From: Canna indica
Lineage: Eukaryota > Streptophyta > Magnoliopsida > Zingiberales > Cannaceae
Length of the DNA: 64,000 nt
Direction of reading: 5' to 3'
NCBI GenBank assembly: GCA_034359265.1
Contig: CP136898.1
Coordinates: 37,595,501 to 37,659,500, forward strand
Part shown: positions 21,797-33,030 of the stretch, piece by piece
How the letters are laid out: every line of letters starts with the position of its first letter
Numbering within the stretch: the first letter of the stretch is position 1
The notes under the pieces: model-generated
Seen by the model: the letters and a program-made list of their open reading frames with translations, nothing else
The model's database searches: none
What the model was told of the DNA's origin: nothing
Position numbers and translations under genes: made by a program

Positions 21797-23251
21797 TGTT
21801 GGTTTAAGGGTCTCTCTTAAGCCTCGATCTTTATTTTGATGATAACAAATAATTAGTATTTAATCTATATGTGAAATTTTGAGTTCAAGTTGAGGTTGCG
21901 ATAAGCATGCCAAGTTCATTCAAACTAAATGAAAGAAGAGATTCTTAAAGAAATGAAAGAAGAAAACGTCAAAGAAAGGCTCGGGCTTAGATCAAGTAGA
22001 AATCATGTAATATACCCCTAGGATGATTTTATCCCAAGCTAAATTATAAAGTTATCCAAGTTGAAACTTGGTAACTATACCCATAAAAAAGCATGTAACA
22101 AAAATCAAGTAGAAGTCAGCCTCAGCCTGAATTTGGTCGATCGATCGATCAACCGAACAAGGCAGAATTTTCGCAGTAACCTATTCGGTCGACCGGAAGG
22201 TCGACCGAATGAAGCCAAAAAATGGCAGTAGCCATTTGGTCGACCTGTCGGTCGACCGAAGTTGGTGAAGCCTTGGCGAAAGGCTACGTCGGTCGACCGA
22301 CCGAAGCCAAAAAATAGACAGAAGGCTCATCGGTCGACCGATCGATCGACCGGATCGCAAATCACAGATCGCGCAACTAGCCTTCACTGCATCGGTCGAC
22401 TGATCGGTCGATCGGATCAAAAATTACAGGTCCCATTTCTGGCTTCACTGCATCAGTCAACCGGATTTGGGATTGACAAAAAGCCAGCGGTCGGTGGGCG
22501 ATCGATCGGTCGATCGACCGACATGCGATCGAATGGCTGTAACGGCTATTTTTCTACCCATTAAGTCGCCGTTTAGCTGAGGGGTTATAAATACCCCTCA
22601 CCTACCTTCTTAAAATCTTCTTAGTGAATTAATTGAGCATTCAAGAAGTGATTAAAAGCCTTCAAAGTGATAGATCTGCTGCGCCCTAATCTTCCGTCAA
22701 ATTCTTCTTCAAGGGCTTGCTTTCTTCAACTCTACTACAACTCCAGTGCATCTTCTGGCAAGTTGAAGGCGTGAAGGCTTGGGAAAAGAGATGTGGTTTC
22801 TATTTCTATTCTTAAGCTCTTTTACATTATATTTAAATTTCAGACTTGTTTTCCATCTGTAATAGCTGCTAGGTGTGCTAGGAAAACACTTAGGGAAAAC
22901 TTTGTAGAATTGTGTTTTGCCTAGGTGAATAGATTTGAGGGGTTCTCAGAGTGGTGAGAAGAGTGTCCTCATTGTATTCAAAGAGAAATACAAACTCTAT
23001 AAAGTAGTTGTTAGAAATCCTTGGTGAGGAGCCAATGTAGTGGAGTAGGCAGTTGGCCGAACCACTATAATTATTTTTGTTTGCATTGCTTTCTTGTTTG
23101 CCTATCATTGTTATTAATATTTGATCACATCCATTGTTAAGATACATTTGTATTTGATTAATGTTAAATTGAGTAAAAAGAAAATTTGAGTAAATCTAAA
23201 AGGGGACAGACACTATTCAACCCACCTTCTAGTGCCGGATTTCCTACAACA
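21797..23251 (+). repeat. 5' LTR of outer SIRE-like element
   Basis: This 1455-bp LTR has TGTTG...CAACA edges. It contains the GGTCGACC palindrome array in its upstream half. It includes a segment (about 22925-23200) that is missing from the 3' LTR. Confidence 0.93.
22130..22530. repeat. Palindrome array GGTCGACC in 5' LTR
   Basis: About ten clusters built from GGTCGACCG and GATCGATCG dyads are spaced 40-70 bp apart, alternating with short spacers such as AAGCCAAAAAATGGCAG. The same array appears in the other SIRE-like LTRs of this window. Confidence 0.9.
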
Positions 23252-23253
23252 AT

Positions 23254-23265
23254 TGGTATCAGAGC
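23254..23265 (+). other. Primer-binding site (initiator tRNA-Met type)
   Basis: TGGTATCAGAGC lies two bases after the 5' LTR. It is the complement of the plant initiator tRNA-Met 3' end used by most copia elements. Confidence 0.9.
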
Positions 23266-23341
23266 ATGGTCGTAGGATAATATTTAACCATCTTCTCTAT
23301 AAATTAAGAAGTCTAGTGAAATCCAACTAGCTCAAGGGTCC

Positions 23342-24937
23342 TTTACTCATACTCCACCACTATTCGATGGAAACAACTATGCCTACTGGAAGATTCGTAT
23401 GAATGACTTCCTACAATCTCTAGGCATGGATGTATGGAGGATGATTCTAGTAGAGTATAAGCAACCCAATAAGAACATGGATGATTGGGACCAAGAGGAA
23501 ATTAAACTCTTCAATGCTAATGCAAAGGTTGTCAATGCATTATATTGCAGCCTATCAATAAATGAGTTTAATAGAATCTCTACTTGTAAGTCCGCATATG
23601 AACTTTGGAAAGTTCTAGAGACCACACATGAAGGGACTTAACAAGTTAAGGAATCTAAAATGAACTTACTTATGCATGACTATGAAATGTTTAAAATGTT
23701 ATCGCATGAATTCATTGATGCCATGTATGCTAGATTTCAAAATATTACAATTGGATTAGCTAACCTTGGCAGAGAAATAAAGGAAAACGAGAAGGTAAGG
23801 AAGCTCCTTCGTTCTCTTCCAAAAGCTTGGGAGCCTAAGGTCATAGCTATCATGGAAGCAAAAGACATGAGCACCTTGAAGATCACCGAGCTCATTGGGT
23901 CTCTCATGACACATGAGACCCACATAAAGCAATATCAGGAGGAGGATGCCCCCAAAGGCAAGACCATTGTCTTAAAAGCATCACATCGACCAGAAGAGTC
24001 ATCATCATCCAAGGAAGAGACGTATGATGCTGAAGAAATGGCGATGCTGGCAAGAAGATTTATGAGTTTTATGAGGGGAGGCATGAGGAAGGGAAGAGGA
24101 GGCTACACATGCTACCAGCGTAACAAGATTGGGCATCTAAGGAGGGATTGCCCACATCTCAAGATAGCCTCCACCTCCAACCCTCACAAAAAGAAAAGAT
24201 ACAAGAAGAAGAAGAATGCAATGATGGCTACATGGGATGAAAGCGAGGCCTCATCGAGTGAAGAAGCAAAGAGTGAAAAGACAAATCTTTGCTTGATGAC
24301 AAATGATGATGAGGTAAGATTTACTTTTGGTGAAGTTTCTTTTACTCAAGAAGAATTAGAAAGTGAATTTGAACAAATGCATGATGAATTCAATGCTATT
24401 AGGAGAAAATTTAGAGATCTTAAAAAGGACAATAAATTATTAGAGCTTGAGAATGATCGTTTATTACCAACATGCAATGCCTTAAGAAAAGTCGTAGACA
24501 CCCTTAAGAAGGAGACACACACCCTAGAGAAAGCTAAGAAGGATTTAGAAAATGACAACAAAAAATTAGAAGATGAAAACAAGTACTTAAGTGATCAAAT
24601 AGAGCACTTGAATAATAGCATGCTAACATTAAAAAGGGAACTTTGTATGCTCAATGAAAAGATGACAACCATACAAAATGTCATGCCTAAGGTTGTCCAT
24701 AAAGATAAATCATCACACTCCCATGCTCACACACACACTAGAAATTTTTTTAATGGAAATTATTTTTCTTGTGGCATATTTGGCCATATGGCCAAGGATT
24801 ATGCTTTGAGGAGGAACACACATGCAAGATTTACATGGGTTCCCAAAATGACTAACACTCAAGGACTCAAGAGAATTTGGGTACCTAAAATGATTTCTTC
24901 TCCTGTTGTAGATGGAGCAGTATCCTCAAGCAAGTAG
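23342..24937 (+). pseudogene. SIRE-type gag with premature stop
   Basis: The frame reads FDGNNYAYWKIRMNDFL, then a copia Gag domain (UBN2-like, WKVLETTHEG, then LLRSLPKAWEPKVIAIMEAK), then a basic tail with a zinc knuckle and a long coiled coil rich in Lys, Glu and Asn. A single in-frame TAA at 23639-23641 interrupts the Gag domain; the frame continues unchanged afterwards from 23642. The knuckle CYQRNKIGHLRRDC has Arg in place of its second Cys. No ATG is preserved at the expected start upstream of 23342. Gag would form the cytoplasmic particle, but this copy is inactive. Confidence 0.9.
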
Positions 24938-25474
24938 AAGCACTTGGATATTGGATAGCGGTTGCTCGAAGCACATGATGGGTGACATCAACTTATTTGC
25001 AACCCTCTCAAGCAAAGATGGTGGACATAGGTAAGATTGTTGGCATTGGTGACATAGGTATACTCCCTTACCCATGCATTAAGAATATTTTATTAGTTTA
25101 TGGGTTAAAACATAACTTGATTAGCGTATCACAATTATGTGAAAATGGATACATAATTATTTTTGAAGCATCTAAATGTATCATTAGAAGTGCACCATCA
25201 AATGATATCATCTTTATTGGAAATAGGCAAGAAAATATTTACACCTTAGAATTAAATGTTTTGCCAAATCCCCATGTTAGATACTTAGTTGTCATGGAGA
25301 ATGACTCTTGGTTGTGGCATAGAAGGCTAGGACATTCTAGCATGAGCCTCATCCAAGAGATATCTAGGAAAACATTAGTTAAAGGCTTACCCAATATCAA
25401 ATTTGAAAAAGATGAACTTTGTGATGCATGTCAACTAGGTAAGCAAGTCAAATCTTCATTTCATAGCATTAATC
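24938..25474 (+). pseudogene. SIRE-type protease and pre-integrase region
   Basis: The protease motif ILDSGCSKHMMGD appears near 24950-24990 in a different frame from gag. The following frame has LISVSQLCENGY and a pre-integrase HHCC region (WLWHRRLGHSSMS ... CDACQLGKQVKSSF). Frame changes within the protease indicate decay. The gene is cut at 25474 by the nested element and continues at 33031. Confidence 0.88.
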
Positions 25475-26940
25475 TGTAGGCGAAATGGCGACACTAGAGG
25501 GAGGGTGAATAGTGTGTTTACTAATTCGATTAGCCTAAATTCGATTTTAAACTTTTTCTTACATTAGTTTAGGCAATTTGCAATTTAACGATTGGATGCG
25601 GAAGCGATAAATGATTAAGCAATCGAAGCAATCAATCAATCAATGCAAACACAATAATTTATAGTGGTTCGGCCCCAATGCCTACTCCACTACCTAAGCA
25701 ACCCGCTTAGGATTTCCAAACTAATTTTACTAGATTAATTTACGTTTCCCTTACACATAGGACTTTTCACCGAAGAGACGCACTCTCGACCTAAGGCACT
25801 TCCACACCCGGAAGTGACCGCCTTCTTATCGAGAGTCCTCTTCCTCCTCAATCCTAAGGGACAACTAAACTAATCCTAGTAAATATTACGTTTAATTACA
25901 CAGGTGGCTTTACTCCTTCTATACCAAGGATACCACTTTCCACACACAAGACCAAACACTTGGTCTTCACACAAACAAATAAAAACACAGTTTCAATAAT
26001 AGATAAAAAACAATCAAAAGAGCCAAATAATAAAACCAATGGAAAGAGCTCTTTTGCAAGCCTTTAACGCCTTCAACTCTTCGAGGGATGAGCTTGATCA
26101 AAACCTGAGCTGAAGCAGCAGCTGGCGCTTGAAGAGTGAACTTGACGAAGAACATAGCGCAAGCTTTAAATCTTTTGGAAGGCTCTAAATCTTCCTTTTG
26201 AATACTCAATGAACTCTATTAGAATTAAGGAAGAGTATTAAAAGAATCATATGAGGGTATATTTATACCCTGCTGAAGAAACATCTATTCAACGGATAGA
26301 AAATTATCCATTACAGGCCGCCGGTCGAATGGTCGGTCGACCGGTCCTTCGACCGTTGCAATTCTACCTGTGGGCGGTCGGGTCGACCTCTTGACGCAAT
26401 TCTTTGATCCGCGACTTTCGGTCGACCCACCGGTCGACCGACGCAATCTTGCGTCTTCAGCAAATGCAGGTCGGTCGACCGACTGGTCGACCGCCTGAGC
26501 TACTGCCCAATTTGGGCTTCGATCGGTCGACCGCCCGGTCGACCGAAGTAGCTCTGCTACTTTTTTTACCTTCGGTCGATCGACCGATCGGTCGACCGAA
26601 CCTAGGCTGAATGTTATTTCTTCAGCCTATTTCTTTCGCGCTTCAATTTCGGGTTCAGACTTTCAACGAGCATCATCTTGGAGGGCTTTAGACTTGATCT
26701 TTGGACTCGTTCAAGTGACTTTGGTGCACTCGACGATCTTCGTTCGCGACGAACTCGAGCACGACGATCAATGTCCTTCCGATTTTGTGATTTCTCTGAT
26801 TTATCCGATCGAAGACATCGAACGCTGGTTGATACGAAACCTGAAAGATATTCTCAATGAAATCATTAGTCCCATGTTTGTTATAATCAAAACCATCAAA
26901 ACCGAGATTAAGGCTAAGATTGAAAACCTAAGGCCAACCA
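25475..26940 (-). repeat. 3' LTR of nested SIRE-like element
   Basis: It starts TGTAGGCG and ends GGCCAACC/A on the plus strand, with the minus-strand polypurine tract at its right side (TCTCTCCCTTTTTGATG). It shares nearly all its length with 31553-33030. Confidence 0.92.
26320..26610. repeat. Palindrome array GGTCGACC in nested 3' LTR
   Basis: Repeated GGTCGACCG/CGGTCGACC dyads lie in the U3 part of this LTR, less decayed than the same array at 32395-32690. Confidence 0.9.
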
Positions 26941-29900
26941 TCTCTCCCTTTTTGATGATAACAAACATCCTTAAGAAAATATATACATTAAAGCATAGAA
27001 GGATATCAACTAAGGGATTTCTCCCCCTATCAACATGCATGGATTTCCTATATTTTCCTTCCCTTTACCTATACCCTTCTCCCCATTTTAACTATACAGT
27101 TCTCCCCCTTTATACCTAAACTCTTCTCTTCCCCTTTTGACATCAATCAAAAAGGGCAAGAAAGGTCAATCTAATCAAAGGGATGAAACACAATTATTTT
27201 TTAGTTGAGACTCTAAGGAGTATTTTTCATGAAACATGAAAATCTCAACCAAAGGGATGGAAAACAAGTAATTTGATATGAAAACAAAATCATACATGAT
27301 AAAAAAAATGATAGATACACTTCAAAACTCAATCATGTATGCACTCAAGTATGACTGTGCTCATATCTTTTTCACGACATTTCTAGATTTCATTCAAACT
27401 TTCAACATATCAAGATATGGTCATTTAACTCATGTATCAAGTTTGAAGTGAAACTAATGTCATTTAATCCTAATATGAACTTAGCATGTTTTCATTTGAA
27501 ATAAACATGAGAACATAAAAATGCTAAGTCTCAATGTTTGGCTATCTACTCATGTTTTCTCATATTTAGGCATTTAGACATCAAACATGAGATAATGTAA
27601 GTCTATGAATTTAGTTTGGGCTTAAGATGAAATTTTTAAGTTATTTTGTTCACTTAGGTCAACCTATATCTTAAGATTTCAAAAATCACACTTTTAAGTT
27701 TATACAAGATCATATTTTTGATGAAAAACTTTTGAAACCAATTTTTGGATGAAAATTTTGATACCAAATATTGAATGGTCATTTGAAATGCATGTATCAT
27801 GATTGAACTCAAAATAAATTTTCTAAGTTCATTTTTCATCCTATATTGATTTTACTGAAAACAATAGATATTTCTAGCTATCATTCAAGAATTCAAAATC
27901 ATTCCTAGAAATGATTTTACGCAATCAATGGCATGAATGATATTAGAAACATAATCAAAATGGTATACATGAGATTTCATTGAAATTTTGAAGAAAAATC
28001 AAAGTATCGGAAAGATTAGCGTTTCAAGAATGATGATACTTTGTGTTTTGAAATCCAACTTCAAAAATTCACTTTAAATCCAATTCTTGATGAAACTTTC
28101 TGAAATTTTTACTGATAAAACTAGATTTTTCAGTGAATGTGTAGTTTCAAGAATCATCTAAAAAAGATTTTTCTATATTTTTCTAGAAATAACTGAAATT
28201 GGTGATACCAATTGTTGAACAAATGGCAATTCCATAATTTTCCAGTTATTTCCAAAGAATGCTTAGTTTTCATTCAAACTTTTATGACACCACATAATGG
28301 TCATGCAAAGAGTATATGTCAAGTTTGAAATGAAAATTATGTCCTTAAGTCAAGATATCAACCTAGCATGGTTTCATTCAAAACTAAACTAGTTTTTGTG
28401 AAACTTGCTCATGATTTTTCAAATTTATACCTATGAATACTTAACATGAGTAAATCTAAACATGTTTCTCAAATATGGATCATAAATGAGACCTTTAAGT
28501 CAACTAGGTTAAATGAGGTAATCATGAATTAACCTCTATTATCAATTTATCCATATCCATATGAATTCTCCATTCTAAGTGCTTGGAAACATGTTATGCC
28601 TATTCCTAAATATGTTTATGAAGTTTTGGACTTAAAATAAAGTGACCAAGTCAATTTATTGGCTTGGGTCAAACTTTTCAAGCTTAAGTCCTCTAAGGTG
28701 AATTAGTTGTCACTTTATTCATCTAGACATGAATTTTCAATCTTAAGCACATGACAACTAATCATTAACACACCTAAATATGTTTGTGAAGTTTGGACTT
28801 AAAATGAGATGACCAAGTCGATTTATTGACTTGAGTCCAACTTTTCAAGCTTAAGTCCCCTAAAGTGAGATACCAATTGTATTTGATCATCTAGACATGA
28901 ATTTTCAAGTTTTAAATATCTAGACTCATGTGATATGTGTATCTAAACATGTTTGTTTTATTTTTAACTTAACATGAAATCTCTAAAGAAGAATTTTAAC
29001 CTAGTTCGATTTCATAAATATCATGATATTATGAAATGAGCTAAGTTAACAAAAAATTTCTTACTCATGAAAATTCAAGTATTTATCATGCATAATCAAT
29101 CATGAGCATAGAGAAATCACTCAAGCATAAGTATTCAAGTATTATATTAAGATTTTTGCCAAAATTAAATCCATACCTTATCTTGAAAATTTGCCCAACT
29201 TTTTATTTCCTTTTTCATTTTCTTTTAGATAGCATAGCTTTCCAATTCTTATCACTTTCTTAACTTGCAAGAAGGCTTCATTAGTAGCATGATAAAATAA
29301 TATGCCCACTTAGCAAGATAACATACTAAATAGCAAAGGTTCAATGCAAATTTTCATTAACAATTCAACCTATGATAGATAGAAAAGATTCATTTTAAAT
29401 GAGGATATCTTGATATCAAAATGAATCTAAGGAGATCTTAAGATGTGAACTATTTGAGAAATAAGATCTCTACCTATGTTAAACTAGTTTGGACTTACAA
29501 GAAGGTCTCTAATAATAGATATTTACCTAGAACAAGTTTCATTCAATTAAATTTTTCTAAGTACTAAAGTTCTACCTACTCATAAGAATTCAAGTGTGTT
29601 AACATGCAAATCTAATCATGAGTATAGAGACATAGTTAAACTTAAACATTGAGGTATAACACTTAAGATTTTGAATCTATCAAGATTATACCTTATTCAT
29701 GATAATTTGCCAAACTAATTATTTTCTTCCTAATTAGTCTTCCTAAAACACTTATAACTTGCAAGTAAGCTACACTAATATTTTAAGAGAAAATATAACT
29801 ACTCAGCAAGCAAACTCAACCAAAAAGCAATATGATCTTCAACCCTTCCTATTAGTTGAAAACCGAAAGGTCACAATGTGCCTACGATTTAGAACTGCAA

Positions 29901-30141
29901 GGTCGCTTAGGCCCATTACAGGCCACCAGGGTCTCCGAAGAGACCGGGAAATCAAAATCAAAAATATTTTCAACAGAACTCTTTTGCAAGAGCGGGGAAA
30001 ACAACTAAATCTTAAACATGGTATCATAATCTTCAACTAAGATTAAGCAATGCAAGTTAGAAGATGATACCGGAATAGTTTTGATGCCAGCTTTACCTAA
30101 GGCATCAAGGTAGCTTGAAGTTGCAACCAAAGAAGGATTCA
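26941..30141 (-). other. Long non-coding spacer of nested element
   Basis: This 3.2-kb AT-rich stretch has no gene. It contains diverged internal duplications: a ~170-bp unit with GACCAAGTC-ATTTATTG (from about 28600 and 28770), a ~510-bp spaced pair (29050-29330 and 29560-29815), and a pair around 27340-27640 and 28260-28500. Such spacers follow pol in full SIRE-type elements; here it directly follows gag. Confidence 0.8.
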
Positions 30142-31485
30142 TCATTCAAGTCCATGGTCAACTCCAATACACCACTTCTTTCTACCCTTATGTGATAGCT
30201 CTAATTTTTTTTTGTTTTTGCTATGGACATGAGGTTTAAAGTTGGAATGCTTAACATGTGAAATATTATGAGCATGAGCATTCTTGTTTGGAGATTTCCT
30301 AAACGAGACATTTTGATTTTTAGGACTCCTAAGAGATGAAGCATTTGATAAGTTACTAGTTTTCTTACTCAAAAAAACAACCTCACTTTTTAAGTCATTG
30401 ATGGATTTGTGTAAAGCTTGAATTTGATATTTCAACAAGCAATTTTCATTTTTCAAGATATCATGCTCAAATTTGAAATCACTTATACAATTCTTATCAT
30501 TGAGATTCACATTATTTTTTGTGTTTTCATTCTCATTTCTAATTTTTGAAATCTTAGTTAACAACTCATCATTCTCAATTTTTAATTCTTCATTTTTATG
30601 TTTCAAATCCTTAATCTCAAGTTTCATATCATCATAGCAAGAATTAAAAGAACTAGATTTCATTTTCTCATTTTCTAATTTGCATTCATGCAAGTGAGAA
30701 CTAAGATTTAAGTTTTCTTTCTTCAATTTCTTATTATCCTTGTTCTTTTTTACAAGGATGGCATACATTTTCTTGCTTTCTTCTAGTAGTTCTTCATATG
30801 ACATGTCAAGGGAATTAGAGCTACTAGAATCACTATCATTAATATTTTGAACATGACTAGAGGATGGAGAATATACCTCATCTCGAAGACCCATGAGACA
30901 AACGTTTGATGTAGCTTCATCGTCATGTCTAGAAGAGGCTTCACTTGTTTGAGATGTGGATGAGGAAGCACACTTCTTTTTGGATTTCTTCTTCAAGAGT
31001 GGACAATTCTTCTTCTTGTGTCCCTTCTCTTGGCAAAGGAAGTACCTATGTTTTCTTTTCCAATTCTTGCTTGTGCTTCTTTGGCTAGAAGTGCTTTGGG
31101 CATCAAAAACTTCATTAGGACTAGAGGTATGACAATTGTCATCACCTCCTTCATTAAAAGTAGTAAGCTCTTCAGTTTTCGCATAACCATAAAGCATATT
31201 CAAGCAAGCCCAAATATCGAAAGCGGAAGTGCAATGCATGATCTTTTCAAAAATCTTCTCATTCAAAGAAAAAAATGTTGTAGCTTTAGCATTTAATTCA
31301 AACATATTAATTTGTTCTTGGGTCCTTGCATTTATATTTTCCTTAGGTTCAACATATTGGATTTTTACCATCTTAAAAATACATAAACCTTGGGTCTTTA
31401 GAAATGTGTACATCCTAGATTTCCATAGACCAAAGTTCGAGACATCGAACCTAGGAGGTGCGGAAACAACTGACTCTAGAGCCAT
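30142..31485 (-). pseudogene. Gag-like protein of nested element, internally deleted
   Basis: The likely start is the Met at 31485 (MALESVVSAPPRFDVSNFG), because upstream in-frame codons belong to LTR and primer site. About 447 residues follow: a Gag N-terminus (GLWKSRMYTFLKTQG, then FDIWACLNMLYG), an abrupt jump to ELTTFNEGGDD, a basic zinc-knuckle region and a long Lys/Asn/Glu coiled coil ending in a basic tail. The middle of the Gag domain present in the outer element (LLRSLPKAWEPKV) is missing. The knuckle YFLCQEKGHKKKNC has Tyr in place of the first Cys. The frame is otherwise open, notable for a non-autonomous element. Confidence 0.85.
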
Positions 31486-31536
31486 TTCAAGATCGAGACA
31501 AATTGTAGAAGGGATGGTGAAATCACAATCTACGAC

Positions 31537-31550
31537 CTGCTTTGATAGCA
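31537..31550 (-). other. Primer-binding site of nested element, mutated
   Basis: On the minus strand TGCTATCAAAGC follows the LTR. It resembles TGGTATCAGAGC with two changes. Confidence 0.75.
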
Positions 31551-31552
31551 AA

Positions 31553-33030
31553 TATAGGCGAAATGGCGACACTAGAGGGGGGGTGAATAGTGTGTTTACT
31601 AATTCGATTAGCCTAAATTCGATTTTAAACAATTTCTTATATTAGTTTAGGCAATTTGCAATTTAACAATTGGATGCGGAAGCGATAAATGATTAAGCAA
31701 TCGAAGCAATCAATCAATCAGTGCAAACACAATAATTTATAGTGGTTCGGCCCTAATGCCTACTCCACTACCTAAGCACCCGTCTTAGGATTTCCAAACT
31801 AGTTTTACTAGATTAATTTACGTTTTCCTTACACAGAGGACTTTTCACCGAAGAGACACACTCTCGACCTAAGGCACTTCCACACCCGGAAGTCATCGCG
31901 TTCTTATCGAGAGTCCTCTTCCATCTCAATCCTAAGGGACAACTAAACTAATCCTAGTAAACACTACGTTTAATTACACAGGTGGCTTTACTCCTTCTAT
32001 ACCAAGGATACCACTTTCCACACACAAGACCAAACACTTGGTCTTCACACGTACAAATAATAACACAGTTTGAATAACAAATAAAAAACAATAAAAAAGC
32101 TAAATAATAAAACCAATGGAAAGAGCTATTTTGCAAGCCTTTGGCGCCTTCAACTCTTCGAGGGATGAGCTTGATAAAAACCCGAGTTGAAGCAGCAGTT
32201 GGCGCTTGAAGAGTGAACTCGACGGAGAACAGAGCGCAAGCTTTAAATCTTTTGGAAGGCTCTAAATCTTCCTTTTGAATACTCAATGAACTCTATTAGA
32301 ATTAAGGAAGAGTATTAAAAGAATCATATGAGGGTATATTTATACCCTGCTGAAGAAATAACTCTTCAACGGATAGAAAACTATCCGTTACAGGCTGTTG
32401 GTCGAATGGTCGGTCGATCGACTAGTTGATCGGTCCTTCGACTGTTGCAATTCTCCTTGTGGGTGGTCGACCGATGGGTCGACCGCTTGACGCAATTCTT
32501 CGATCTGCGACTTCTGATCGACCCATCGGTCGACCGACACGATCTTGCATCTTCAGCAAATGCAGGTCGATCGATCGGCTGGTTGATAGCCCGAGCTACT
32601 GCCCAATTTGGGCTTTGATCGGTCGATCGTCTGATTGACCGAAGTAGCTCTGCTACTTTTTTTACCTTCGATCGGTCGACCGAACCTAGGCTGAATGTTA
32701 TTTCTTTAGCCTATTTCTTCCGTGCTTCGATTTCGAGTTTCGGCTTTCAACGAGCATCATGTTGGAGGGCTTTAGACTTGATCTTTGGACTCTTCCAAGC
32801 GACTTTGGTGCACTCGTCGATCTTTGAGAAATTTCCACGATGAACCCGAGCGCGACGATCAATGTCATTCCGATTTTGCGATTTCTTCGATTTATCCGAT
32901 CAAGGACATCGAACGCTGGTCGATATGGAACCTGAAAGATGTCCTCAATGAAATCATTAGTCCCATGTTTGTTATCATCTAAACCATCAAAACCGAGATT
33001 AAGACTAAGATTGAAAACCTAAAGCCAACA
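31553..33030 (-). repeat. 5' LTR of nested SIRE-like element
   Basis: It starts TATAGGCG, a mutated TGTAGGCG, and ends AAGCCAACA on the plus strand. It is near-identical to 25475-26940 apart from point changes and a few small indels concentrated in the palindrome array. Confidence 0.92.
32395..32690. repeat. Decayed palindrome array in nested 5' LTR
   Basis: The same array as 26320-26610, but many GGTCGACC dyads have become GATCGATC, GGTTGATC or similar, mostly by C-to-T or G-to-A changes. Confidence 0.88.

Larger units (their letters stand above)
25475..33030 (-). mobile_element. Nested SIRE-like element with gag only
   Basis: TAATC occurs at 25470-25474 and 33031-33035, a perfect target duplication. 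The LTRs (1466 and 1478 bp) flank an internal region of 4.6 kb. On the minus strand this carries a primer-binding site, a gag-like gene and a long non-coding spacer. Protease, integrase, RT and RNase H are absent. The element is non-autonomous and would depend on a relative for mobilisation. Confidence 0.93.

Noticed and set aside
22130..22530. CRISPR-like regular repeats
   Set aside because: The units are palindromic, diverged, inside retrotransposon LTRs and in a plant genome. There are no unique spacers or cas genes.
22181..22564. Open frames rich in Arg, Ser and Asp repeats on both strands
   Set aside because: They are translations of the GGTCGACC palindrome array in the LTR. The same artefact appears near 26404, 32426 and 36641.
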